Shown here: piece by piece, positions 9,771 through 18,301 of the stretch
How positions within the stretch are numbered: the first letter of the stretch is position 1
Layout of the letters: the number at the start of each line of letters is the position of its first letter
DNA from: TMED108 sp964386795
GTDB taxonomy: Bacteria; Fidelibacterota; Marinisomatia; Marinisomatales; TCS55
Length of the DNA: 63,070 bases
Assembly: GCA_964386795.1 (NCBI GenBank)
Contig: CAYLUE010000003.1
Location: 1-63,070, forward strand
Reading direction: 5' to 3'
The notes under the pieces: generated by a model
Database searches by the model: none
Told to the model about the DNA's origin: nothing
What the model saw: only the letters and a program-made list of their open reading frames with translations
Program-made: the position numbers and the translations under genes

Positions 9771-10628
9771 ATGGCCGAATTTTATAAAGAACTCAAATTA
9801 ATTCGTGAAGAAAAAGGCATTGAGCTCGCAAAAATACATAAAAGGACTAAAATTAGTCTTTCTGCGCTACAGGCTATTGAAAAGGGGAAATTCGATCAAT
9901 TACCATATACATATGTTCGCCTATTTCTTAGAGCATATGCAGTAGAAATAGGAGCTAATCCTGAAGAGGCACTAGAAAGTTTTGAAATTTTTATTGGAAA
10001 TAAAGAAGAGGTTCCTAATAAAAAAATTGATGAAAGCTTTGATATAAGCGCCGAAGCACTCTTCTCAAATGATAAAACTGGTGACATTAAAAAAAAGAGT
10101 GAACAAAAAAATTCAATATTGAGAAAGCGCCCATCGATTTCTATTAGAACGGATATAACTAAAAGCATCTTTATAGTCTCAACTCTTGTCTTTGCGGTTT
10201 ATATTATTTTATCAATCAATAAAGAGGTTGAGGCAAACAAACCAAAGGAATTTATCAGTGATTTCGAAGAAGAAGGTCCTATTAGCGATCAAATGCTTGA
10301 AGATAATTATGTAAAAATTTCTGAAACTAAACAAGCGCTAAAAGCCATTGCGCCTTATTCAATTATGCTCACAACAGATCAACGCTTGTGGTATGAAATT
10401 AAATCTGACGACCTAGCGCAATCTGAGCAAGTTTTACCAATTGGTGATAATCATCTACATCGCTTCAATAATAAAATTAATATAAAATTTAACCAATCTA
10501 TTGGATTAAACCTTTACTTGAATGAATCAAAGTTAAATATTTTAGAATCAAATATTTATCCAATTATAATAATAATTTCAGTACCAGAAAAAACTGTAGC
10601 TATTCAACAGTTCTCCCCTAAAAAGTAA
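9771..10628 (+). CDS. RodZ-like HTH membrane protein
   Basis: A 285-residue protein with a cytoplasmic N-terminal helix-turn-helix of the HTH_25/Cro type (residues 8-70; LIREEKGIELAKIHKRTKIS and AIEKGKFDQLPYTYVRLFLR are its key stretches). A basic linker follows, then one membrane helix (about 128-146; IFIVSTLVFAVYIILSI) and a periplasmic domain resembling the DUF4115 beta domain at about 200-280. This order defines RodZ, which links MreB to the elongation machinery. No mreB is in view, so the role is inferred from architecture and from the position next to cell wall genes. Confidence 0.8.
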   Translation: MAEFYKELKLIREEKGIELAKIHKRTKISLSALQAIEKGKFDQLPYTYVRLFLRAYAVEIGANPEEALESFEIFIGNKEEVPNKKIDESFDISAEALFSNDKTGDIKKKSEQKNSILRKRPSISIRTDITKSIFIVSTLVFAVYIILSINKEVEANKPKEFISDFEEEGPISDQMLEDNYVKISETKQALKAIAPYSIMLTTDQRLWYEIKSDDLAQSEQVLPIGDNHLHRFNNKINIKFNQSIGLNLYLNESKLNILESNIYPIIIIISVPEKTVAIQQFSPKK

Positions 10629-10694
10629 AACAATATCTTCATTTATAACTCTTAATTAATCCTATTTGGATCTATAATTTATTGATAATTATTG

Positions 10695-10750
10695 TTGACA
10701 ATAGTGGGTCAGGCTATATACATTGTGGGTAGTTGTGGGTTATTATCCCA
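10695..10750 (+). promoter_or_regulatory. mraZ promoter with MraZ-type TGGG boxes
   Basis: A sigma70-like promoter is visible: TTGACA at 10695-10700 and TATACA at 10717-10722 with a 16-base spacer. TGGG boxes, each within GTGGGT, occur at 10705-10708, 10726-10729 and 10736-10739. The last two are exactly 10 bases apart, and the first is 21 bases from the second. MraZ is known to repress its own operon by binding TGGGN repeats spaced by one helical turn. The phase position between the first and second box is occupied by the -10 element. An inverted CCCA is at 10747-10750, 13 bases before the mraZ start. The operator call rests on this spacing and on its position. Confidence 0.8.
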
Positions 10751-10762
10751 AAGATTTAAAGT

Positions 10763-11227
10763 ATGACATTAAATAAAAACACATTTATTGGTGAGTATAG
10801 TTATACGCTAGATGCCAAAGGAAGGATCAATATTCCTTCAAAATTTCGTAGCACTCTTAGCAAGGATAATGAACGGTCTTTAGTAGCTACCAGAGGTATG
10901 GATAGGTGTATTTGGGTCTACCCTTTGATTATTTGGCAATCAATTGAAAATGAGCTCAGGAAGCTATCTTCTTTGTCTAGCATTAATCGATCTTTCACAC
11001 GAAACACTGTTAGATATGCATCGATAGTTCAACTAGATAAACAAGGTAGAGTAGCAATCAATCAAGATTTAATTAATTTTGCTAATCTAAATAAAAAAGC
11101 TCTGATTATTGGAATGGTAAATAAAATTGAAATATGGGACCCTATATACCTTTCTACTGTAGATAAAAAATCACAAAAAATTGATTCATCGGAATTTGAT
11201 GAACTTGCTGATAAAATTATTCTCTGA
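10763..11227 (+). CDS. mraZ: MraZ transcriptional regulator
   Basis: A 154-residue AbrB-fold DNA-binding protein that forms rings and controls the division and cell wall cluster. The duplicated MraZ half-domains are visible. The first begins FIGEYSYTLDAKGRINIPSK (residues 8-27), with the DxKGR signature. The second repeats it as SIVQLDKQGRVAINQ near residue 87. It is the first gene after an operator carrying TGGG boxes, so autoregulation is very likely. It is followed 5 bases later by rsmH, the invariant partner. Confidence 0.96.
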   Translation: MTLNKNTFIGEYSYTLDAKGRINIPSKFRSTLSKDNERSLVATRGMDRCIWVYPLIIWQSIENELRKLSSLSSINRSFTRNTVRYASIVQLDKQGRVAINQDLINFANLNKKALIIGMVNKIEIWDPIYLSTVDKKSQKIDSSEFDELADKIIL

Positions 11228-11232
11228 TTTTA

Positions 11233-12126
11233 ATGGAAAACTTACAGGAACTAATAAATGTACATATTCCTGTAATGAGTACGGAAGTTTTAGAATATCT
11301 AAATCTCCAGCCAAACGGAGCTTATATTGATGGTACTATTGGAGCTGGTGGGCACGCCACACAAATCCTTTCAAAGCTTTCTAATAAAGGAAAGTTAATA
11401 GGAATTGATCGGGATGCGAAGGCATTGGAAATATGCTATGAACGCTTTAAATCTTCCGCACATAAAATTTCACTTCATCATTCATCGTACCATAATCTTC
11501 CCAAGATAATACAAGCAAATGGCCTATCAAAAGTAAGTGGTATCTTATTGGATCTGGGGATTTCTTCATTGCAATTAGATTCAAAAAATCGAGGATTCTC
11601 GTATCAAACAGATTCTTTAATTGATATGAGATTTGATCAAACAAAAGGTGAAACTGCGGTAAATATAATAAATAGGCTCTCAGAGAAAGAGCTAGCAGAT
11701 GTAATCTATGATTTTGGCGAAGAAAGAAGGTCTAGAAAAATTTCAAACTCAATAAAAAAAATGAAAAATTTATCCTCAACCATGGATTTAAAAGAAGCTA
11801 TTCGAAAATCTACCCCTCCACATCAAAGAAACAAAACGCATTCTCGCGTATTTCAAGCCATTCGAATAGCTGTCAATGGTGAAATTGATAGATTGATGAA
11901 CTTTCTCAAAATATTTTTAGACTATCTGGAAATTGGAGGAAGGCTTGTTATTATATCTTATCACTCTATTGAAGACAGAATAGTTAAGCATTCTTTTCGT
12001 CAATTAAAAAGAGAGAATAAGATTCAATTACTAACAAAAAAACCACTGACACCCTCTGCATATGAAATAAATCAGAATAGGCGCTCTCGAAGCGCTAAAA
12101 TAAGAGCATTGGAGAAAATAATATAA
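11233..12126 (+). CDS. rsmH: 16S rRNA (cytosine(1402)-N4)-methyltransferase
   Basis: A 297-residue S-adenosylmethionine-dependent enzyme that methylates N4 of C1402 in the decoding centre of 16S rRNA. The SAM-binding motif GTIGAGGHA is at about residues 34-42, and GIDRDAKALE near 57 gives the acidic ribose-binding residue. LLDLGISSLQLD near 106 and RGFSY with DMRFD near 120-133 are family hallmarks, as is the C-terminal YHSIEDRIVK. Length and neighbours (mraZ before, ftsL after) are canonical. Confidence 0.97.
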   Translation: MENLQELINVHIPVMSTEVLEYLNLQPNGAYIDGTIGAGGHATQILSKLSNKGKLIGIDRDAKALEICYERFKSSAHKISLHHSSYHNLPKIIQANGLSKVSGILLDLGISSLQLDSKNRGFSYQTDSLIDMRFDQTKGETAVNIINRLSEKELADVIYDFGEERRSRKISNSIKKMKNLSSTMDLKEAIRKSTPPHQRNKTHSRVFQAIRIAVNGEIDRLMNFLKIFLDYLEIGGRLVIISYHSIEDRIVKHSFRQLKRENKIQLLTKKPLTPSAYEINQNRRSRSAKIRALEKII

Positions 12127-12128
12127 AT

Positions 12129-12461
12129 ATGAAAGCAAACAAAAAACGGCGATCTCGAAAAAATAACGACTTAATTCAAACTGTTATTTTCTTTTCCAGC
12201 TCTATACTATCTATAGCTGGATTAATAATGTACCTATGGATTTACACGGAGATAGATCAAACAGTGATTAATATTGAAACTCAAAGGGAAGTGTCAAAGG
12301 AATTAAAAAATTCATTAAATGAGCTTGAAATAGAAATCTCACGATTATCTAGAGGTGATAGAATTTCTAGAGTAGCAAGAACAGAGCTAGATATGGTTCC
12401 TGCAAAACCGGAAACCATAATGATTTATATTGATCAAGAAGATTTAGCACAAGTAAAATGA
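12129..12461 (+). CDS. ftsL: FtsL-like septal membrane protein
   Basis: A 110-residue bitopic protein. A very basic cytoplasmic head (KANKKRRSRKNN) is followed by one membrane helix (about 17-39) and a periplasmic coiled coil (about 42-75), ending in the conserved RISRVARTELDMVPAKPET segment seen in FtsL/DivIC-type proteins. It would act in the FtsQ-FtsB-FtsL complex that activates FtsW-FtsI. Sequence conservation in this family is low. The call rests on size, topology and its place between rsmH and ftsI, whose start overlaps its stop. Confidence 0.85.
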   Translation: MKANKKRRSRKNNDLIQTVIFFSSSILSIAGLIMYLWIYTEIDQTVINIETQREVSKELKNSLNELEIEISRLSRGDRISRVARTELDMVPAKPETIMIYIDQEDLAQVK

Positions 12462-14419
12462 CCAAAAACTATCGAAAATATAGACCTCGGATTATTCTAG
12501 TATCCTGTAGTCTTATTTTAATTTGGGTTGGCTTATCATTAAGACTAGTTAAGATAATGGTTTTTGATAGCAGTTATTATAGAAAAATAGGATTCAGCCA
12601 AAGCCAAAAACAAGAACCTTTAAATGCTGTAAGAGGAAATATTTTTGATAGAAATCAAGTACAATTGACAAAAAACATCATTCATTATTCAATTGGTGCA
12701 CATCCTGAAAAAATAGAAAATAAAAATGAAGTTGCCCTTGCTCTTGCTGAAATAACTGGAAGAGATGTTGAATACTATCAAAATAAATTAAACAATAATA
12801 AAAATAATTTTGTAACGCTTGAGTCAAAAATAAAAAGAGCTCAAGGAGAAAAAATAAAAGAAGAAATTCCAATATTAATTACTGAAAGAAAGTCTCGAAG
12901 ATCATATCCGCATGCAAATATAGCTAGTCAAACTATTGGATTTACTAATACAGATGACTCTGGTCTCGTTGGCATTGAAAGACAATTTGAAAAGTTTTTA
13001 TCCGGAACTAATGGATGGATTGTAAAACAAGTAAATGTAGCAGGTAAAAAAGGTAAATATCATAAGTCAAGTTTTCCAATAAAAAAACCTATTGATGGTT
13101 CAAATATTCAACTAACTATCGATATTGAATATCAAAGTATTCTTCAAGAAGAACTACAAAGAAGGATTGATGAATCCAATGCAAAAGGTGCGATGGGAAT
13201 ATTGATGAATCCTCAAAATGGTAATATTCTTGCAATGGCTTCATTGCCCGATTTTGATTTAAATAATCCGAATATTTTCCCATTAGAAAACCAAAAAAAT
13301 AAAATTATTACAGATCAATTTGAACCGGGATCGACATTTAAGATTGTAGCAGCAACCGCAGCTTTAGAATCTGGCAAAATATCTTTATCAGATGAATTTA
13401 ATTGTGAAGAAGGAAAGGTTATTATTGATGGGTGGACAATTTCTGATCATGAAAAATTTGGTGTACTTACCTTTCCTCAGATCATTGCGAATTCTAGCAA
13501 TGTTGGTGTGATTAAGATTGCACAAAAAATAGGTAAAGATCCATTGTATAATTTTTCAAGAAATTATGGATTTGGCTCCTATACTGGAATTTCATTTCCA
13601 GGGGAATCTCATGGAGTATTAAGACAAAAACACAATTGGAGCGACACGTCACCTGCTTCAATTTCAATTGGTTACGAGGTTGGTGTAACGGCGCTTCAAA
13701 TCGCTTCAGCATATGCATCAATAGCTAATGGTGGAGTATTGTTAAAACCTCAAATAGTTAACCAAATAATGGATTATAGAGGCGAGATTGTTTTTTCTGC
13801 TAAACCTGAGCCAATTAGACAGGTAGTTAAAGCTGAAACTATGTCCATAATGAAAGATATATTAGCAAAGGTAATTGATGAAGGGACTGGAGATAAAGCT
13901 TATATAGAAGGCTGGTCTGTCGCAGGAAAAACAGGCACAGCTCGCAAATACATGAATGGAGCATATTCAAAAAAATATATATCAAACTTTGCTGGTTTTT
14001 TTCCATTAGAAAACCCGCAAATCGTTGGGGTTGTAGTTTTGGATGAGCCAAGTCACGGTTTGCACTGGGGTGGATATGGCGCTGCACCACTTTTTAAAAG
14101 AATTGCACAAAGAATCATTAATCTGGATGATTCTTTTGAGCATCATAAATATATAATTAAAGATAAAAAAACTAATCTAGCTTCAAAAAAGACCGTAACC
14201 CCTCTCTCTTTAAGTACACAAAACAATTATTCTTCTTACCAAGATGGTTATACCATCACTCCTGATGTTAGAGGTATGAGTATAAAAAAAGCAAAAAAAG
14301 TTCTCTTAAAAAATAAATTAAGACCAAAATTTAGCGGATCAGGAAAAGTAGTATGGCAAAGTCCATCTCCTGGAACAAAGAAAGTTCCTGGATCATTATG
14401 TATTATGGGACTAGACTAG
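12458..14419 (+). CDS. ftsI: Septal peptidoglycan transpeptidase with PASTA tail (PBP3)
   Basis: A 653-residue class B penicillin-binding protein that crosslinks septal peptidoglycan. One N-terminal membrane helix (about 12-33) is followed by the PBP dimerisation domain and the transpeptidase domain. The active-site motifs are visible: S292-x-x-K295 in GSTFK, the SxN motif in ANSSNVGV near 347 and K491-T-G-T in AGKTGTAR. The C-terminal 50 residues form one PASTA domain (TPDVRGMSIKKAKKVLL onward), which is more usual in Firmicute PBPs but also found in FCB-group FtsI/Spv proteins. The ATG overlaps the ftsL stop by four bases. Confidence 0.95.
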   Translation: MTKNYRKYRPRIILVSCSLILIWVGLSLRLVKIMVFDSSYYRKIGFSQSQKQEPLNAVRGNIFDRNQVQLTKNIIHYSIGAHPEKIENKNEVALALAEITGRDVEYYQNKLNNNKNNFVTLESKIKRAQGEKIKEEIPILITERKSRRSYPHANIASQTIGFTNTDDSGLVGIERQFEKFLSGTNGWIVKQVNVAGKKGKYHKSSFPIKKPIDGSNIQLTIDIEYQSILQEELQRRIDESNAKGAMGILMNPQNGNILAMASLPDFDLNNPNIFPLENQKNKIITDQFEPGSTFKIVAATAALESGKISLSDEFNCEEGKVIIDGWTISDHEKFGVLTFPQIIANSSNVGVIKIAQKIGKDPLYNFSRNYGFGSYTGISFPGESHGVLRQKHNWSDTSPASISIGYEVGVTALQIASAYASIANGGVLLKPQIVNQIMDYRGEIVFSAKPEPIRQVVKAETMSIMKDILAKVIDEGTGDKAYIEGWSVAGKTGTARKYMNGAYSKKYISNFAGFFPLENPQIVGVVVLDEPSHGLHWGGYGAAPLFKRIAQRIINLDDSFEHHKYIIKDKKTNLASKKTVTPLSLSTQNNYSSYQDGYTITPDVRGMSIKKAKKVLLKNKLRPKFSGSGKVVWQSPSPGTKKVPGSLCIMGLD

Positions 14420-15861
14420 TGAAGCTAAATTATTTAATAAAAAATATTGCTCAAGATGAAAATGCTTTTCCATCAATAGATATAAATAAAATCTGTACTA
14501 ATTCTAAAGAAGTAAAAAATGGAAGTCTATTTATAGCAATTAACGGTCTTCAAAATGATGGACATGATTTTATAAGTGAAGCTATTGAAAATGGAGCGTC
14601 AGCCATCATATCTAATGGAAGAGATATTGGAAAATTGTCAGTTCCCAATATTAAAGTTAGCAATACAAGAATAGCAGCAAGCAGAATAGCTGCTGAATAC
14701 TTTAACCACCCATCAAAAAAATTAAATGTTATTGGAATTACTGGCACTAATGGAAAAACAACAACCGCATCATTAATTTTCTCAATACTGAAAGCTGCAA
14801 AGCTAAATGTAGCCCAAATAGGAACATTAGGAGTCATTGCAAAAGGATTTGAAAAACAAAAAACATTAACGACTCCTGACCCAATTACATTGCATAAAAT
14901 ATTTAATGATTTAGTTGATAGAAATTTTTCACATGTTGTTATGGAGGTATCATCTCATGCGTTGGATCAGTTTAGAGTGGCTGATGTAGATTTTAATATT
15001 GCTGTTTTTACAAATCTGTCAGAGGAGCATCTAGATTACCATCAAAATTTTGAAGAATATTTTAAGGCAAAATCTAAACTATTTAGATTAATGCCAATAA
15101 CTGGTACATCAATCATAAATATTGATGATAAATATGGTAATAAAATGTGCAGAGAATCCCCTGCACCAGTACTCAATATTTCTAAAAATAATGAATCTGA
15201 TATTTTTTTTGAAAAGCTAGACTGCACTCTAGCTGGTGTCAAAGGCACAATTAAAGCAGGTAGCGAGTTTGTTTCTTTTGATTCAAAACTGATAGGAGAA
15301 TTTAATGCTGAAAACATCCTTGCTGCTGCAAGTATAGGCATAGCATTAAATATTGATTCAAGAATAATTCAAAAAGGAATTGAAGAAAAAAAATTTATTG
15401 AAGGAAGAATGGAGATATTTCGAACAAAAGATAATAAAAATATAGTTATTGATTACGCCCATACTCCTGATGCATACCTCAAAGTTTTAACAACCCTAAA
15501 AGAAATGGTTTCAGAAAAAAATAGTATTCATATTTTATTTGGATGTGGAGGAAATAGAGACAAAATAAAACGTCCAGAAATGGGGAAGATTGCTGAAGAA
15601 TTCTCTGAAAAATTATGGATAACGTCTGATAATCCAAGATATGAAAATATAAAAAATATTAATTCTGATATCATAAAAGAAATGGTTAGAAATAATTTTG
15701 AAATAATCAATGATAGAGGTATTGCATTAAGCAAAGCGATTAATGAAATAAATAACGGTGATTTGCTTTTAGTCCTTGGAAAAGGAAGAGAAAACTTTCA
15801 AGATATAGAAGGTAAAAAATTTCCATATTCAGATGTAGAAATTATTGAGAGTTATTTATGA
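14419..15861 (+). CDS. murE: UDP-MurNAc-tripeptide synthetase (meso-DAP adding)
   Basis: Adds the third residue of the stem peptide, using ATP. The P-loop GITGTNGKTTT is about 110 residues in. The DNPR motif (SDNPRYEN near 410) is the meso-diaminopimelate specificity signature, so the wall is probably DAP-type. I place the start at GTG 14419, giving 480 residues: it overlaps the ftsI TAG by one base and has GGGA about 9 bases upstream. An ATG at 14398 or 14353 would need a longer overlap and add an N-terminus that does not look like MurE. An ATGA overlap follows into murF. Confidence 0.93.
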   Translation: MKLNYLIKNIAQDENAFPSIDINKICTNSKEVKNGSLFIAINGLQNDGHDFISEAIENGASAIISNGRDIGKLSVPNIKVSNTRIAASRIAAEYFNHPSKKLNVIGITGTNGKTTTASLIFSILKAAKLNVAQIGTLGVIAKGFEKQKTLTTPDPITLHKIFNDLVDRNFSHVVMEVSSHALDQFRVADVDFNIAVFTNLSEEHLDYHQNFEEYFKAKSKLFRLMPITGTSIINIDDKYGNKMCRESPAPVLNISKNNESDIFFEKLDCTLAGVKGTIKAGSEFVSFDSKLIGEFNAENILAAASIGIALNIDSRIIQKGIEEKKFIEGRMEIFRTKDNKNIVIDYAHTPDAYLKVLTTLKEMVSEKNSIHILFGCGGNRDKIKRPEMGKIAEEFSEKLWITSDNPRYENIKNINSDIIKEMVRNNFEIINDRGIALSKAINEINNGDLLLVLGKGRENFQDIEGKKFPYSDVEIIESYL

Positions 15862-17198
15862 GAATAAATCTTCCAAACTCAAATACTTTTTCTAAAATTT
15901 TCAATAAAACTATTAATCAAGAAATAAATGAAGAAGTTAATGGCATAGCAACGGACAGTAGAGAAATTCAAAAAGGTGATTTATATATTGCTATCAAAGG
16001 TGAAAAAGTTGATGGACACTCATTTCTTAATCAAGTATTTGAAAATGGCGCCTTAGCAGCTCTGGTTTCAGATTCTAATGATCAAATTAGTGGAACTCAG
16101 ATTAAAGTTTCTGATACAGTTAAATCAATTGGAAAAATTGCTACTGAATGGAGAAAACAATTTGAGATTCCTATAATTGGTATCACGGGAACAAATGGTA
16201 AAACTTCAACAAAAGAATTACTTCGACATATTCTTTCTTCAAAGTTTGATATTCATGCAACCGAAGGAAACTACAATACATCAATTGGATTGCCTCTTAC
16301 CCTATTACAATTAACTGGTTTTCATGGGGCATCAATTTTAGAAATGGGTGCAAATCAAAATGGCGATATTGAATTATTAACTAATATTGCCAAACCCAGC
16401 TATGGACTGATAACAAATATTGCCCCAGCTCACCTTGAAGGCTTTGGAAGTATAGAATCCGTTGCAAAGACCAAGGCAGCTCTATTTGATAACATGAAGG
16501 ATGGTACTGCATTTATAAATAGCGCTGATAGAAGAATAAAAGAAATTAAAATACATGGGAATTCTATTTCTTTTGGGCTTAATCCTGATTGTGACTATCC
16601 TGCTGATTTGCACTATGAAGAAGATGGAACAATTACACTAACAATAAATACTGAAGAAATTCCCACCTCCTCATCAAATCTATCATTTGCAAAGAATATC
16701 ATAGCATGTTGTGCAATAGCGAGGGAGTTAGATGTTGCATGGGATGCTATCAAAGATAGGATATCAACCTTTTCTCCTCCGAAAGGAAGATGTGAGGTAA
16801 AAAATAATGGCACTTATGTAATTATTGATGACACCTATAATGCGAATTTAGAATCAACATTAGCTGCTATTGATTATCTAAGTGCATTTAGCGGAGAAGG
16901 TAAAAAGATTTTTGTTTTTGGTGATATGCTTGAGCTAGGTAACCTATCGAAGGATCAGCATATAGCTGTTGGGGAAAAATGTGATGAAGCAGAATTATCT
17001 GCAGTTTTAACCTATGGGAAAGAAACATTAGCAACAAATAGCGCAATTAAGAATATAAATATCAATCAACATTTTAATTCTAAAGATGACCTGATTGATT
17101 GTCTTAATCAAATAATTTCATCAAATGATAAAATTTTAGTTAAAGGATCAAGGGGAATGAGAATGGAAACAATAGTTGAAAGAGTGTTGGACATCTAA
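15858..17198 (+). CDS. murF: UDP-MurNAc-tripeptide:D-Ala-D-Ala ligase
   Basis: A 446-residue ATP-dependent Mur ligase that attaches D-Ala-D-Ala to the tripeptide precursor. The N-terminal substrate domain carries ATDSREIQKGDLYIAIKG (about 32-49). The P-loop GITGTNGKTSTKE is near residue 109, and LEMGANQNGDI near 159 is a MurF hallmark. The C-terminal domain has IDDTYNANLEST near 321. No ddl gene is present in this cluster, so the D-Ala-D-Ala ligase must be encoded elsewhere. The start overlaps murE by ATGA, and the stop overlaps mraY by TAATG. Confidence 0.95.
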   Translation: MRINLPNSNTFSKIFNKTINQEINEEVNGIATDSREIQKGDLYIAIKGEKVDGHSFLNQVFENGALAALVSDSNDQISGTQIKVSDTVKSIGKIATEWRKQFEIPIIGITGTNGKTSTKELLRHILSSKFDIHATEGNYNTSIGLPLTLLQLTGFHGASILEMGANQNGDIELLTNIAKPSYGLITNIAPAHLEGFGSIESVAKTKAALFDNMKDGTAFINSADRRIKEIKIHGNSISFGLNPDCDYPADLHYEEDGTITLTINTEEIPTSSSNLSFAKNIIACCAIARELDVAWDAIKDRISTFSPPKGRCEVKNNGTYVIIDDTYNANLESTLAAIDYLSAFSGEGKKIFVFGDMLELGNLSKDQHIAVGEKCDEAELSAVLTYGKETLATNSAIKNININQHFNSKDDLIDCLNQIISSNDKILVKGSRGMRMETIVERVLDI

Positions 17199-18301
17199 TG
17201 CTGTATCATTTTCTATATTCATTAAAAGATACATTTTCACCTTTAAATATTTTCCAATATATAACTTTTAGAAGTGCTGCTGCTGCCATTTTAGCTCTGG
17301 TAATAAGTTTCATCCTCGGACCGGCCATTATACGAAAGCTTCGTCAATATCAAATTGGTGAGGAAATACGTGAACATGGCCCGGAGAGCCACAAAAAGAA
17401 GAGAGGCACTCCAACTATGGGGGGGATAATTATCCTTACAGCAATTATCCTCCCCACCCTTCTGCTTGCAGATTTAAAAAATCCATTTGTTCAAATAATA
17501 TTGATATCAACAATATGGATGGGTTTAATTGGTTTTTTAGATGATTATTTGAAAACGATAAAGAAAATAAAAAGCGGACTTGTGGCAAAATATAAGCTTG
17601 CTGGTCAAATTTCCCTTGGAGCAATGATTTCTCTTTGGATATATAATACACCAGCATGGGATAATTTTAGAACAGTAACATCGCTCCCATTCTTTAAAGA
17701 TACAGTAGTTGATTTTGGATTACTATATCCATTTGTAATCATATTAGTTGTAACTGGAGCTTCAAATGCTGTAAATCTGACTGATGGATTAGATGGTCTT
17801 GCGGCAGGATTGTTAGCAATCTGTTTTACAGTTTTTTCTGCAATTTCGTATATAAGTGGACGTGTAGACTTTTCAGATTATCTTAATATTATTTATCTAC
17901 CTGGTTCAGGAGAACTTACAATTTTTACCGCTGCTTGTGTGGGTGCATGCATTGGCTATCTGTGGTTTAATGCTGCTCCAGCAGAAGTTTTTATGGGAGA
18001 CGTAGGATCGCTATCTACTGGGGCTGCCCTAGGAACGCTGTCAATACTACTAAAAAAGGAATTTTTACTTGTAATAATCGGTGGTGTCTTTGTTGCAGAG
18101 GCTTTGTCTGTTATTTTGCAAGTAGGATACTATCGCTATACTAAAAGAAAGTATGGGGAACCAAAAAAACTTTTTCTAATGGCTCCTTTCCATCACCATT
18201 ATGAATTAAAAGGATATCCAGAATCTAGAATTGTAATAAGATTTTGGATAGTTGGACTTCTTCTCGCTCTATTAACATTAACAACATTTAAAATTCGCTA
18301 A
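17198..18301 (+). CDS. mraY: Phospho-MurNAc-pentapeptide transferase
   Basis: A 367-residue multi-pass membrane enzyme that transfers phospho-MurNAc-pentapeptide to undecaprenyl phosphate, forming lipid I. Family signatures are GTPTMGG (about 70-76), the Asp pair GFLDDYLK near 112, NLTDGLDGLAAG near 195 with catalytic Asp, FMGDVGSLSTG near 269, and APFHHHYELKG near 333. About ten hydrophobic segments are visible. Both ends overlap their neighbours in TAATG junctions, so translation is probably coupled. Confidence 0.97.
   Translation: MLYHFLYSLKDTFSPLNIFQYITFRSAAAAILALVISFILGPAIIRKLRQYQIGEEIREHGPESHKKKRGTPTMGGIIILTAIILPTLLLADLKNPFVQIILISTIWMGLIGFLDDYLKTIKKIKSGLVAKYKLAGQISLGAMISLWIYNTPAWDNFRTVTSLPFFKDTVVDFGLLYPFVIILVVTGASNAVNLTDGLDGLAAGLLAICFTVFSAISYISGRVDFSDYLNIIYLPGSGELTIFTAACVGACIGYLWFNAAPAEVFMGDVGSLSTGAALGTLSILLKKEFLLVIIGGVFVAEALSVILQVGYYRYTKRKYGEPKKLFLMAPFHHHYELKGYPESRIVIRFWIVGLLLALLTLTTFKIR

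Noticed and set aside
14353..14418. An ATG at 14353 that would extend murE at the N-terminus
   Set aside because: It would overlap ftsI by 67 bases and adds residues encoded by the PASTA region in another frame. The GTG at 14419 gives the normal MurE N-terminus.
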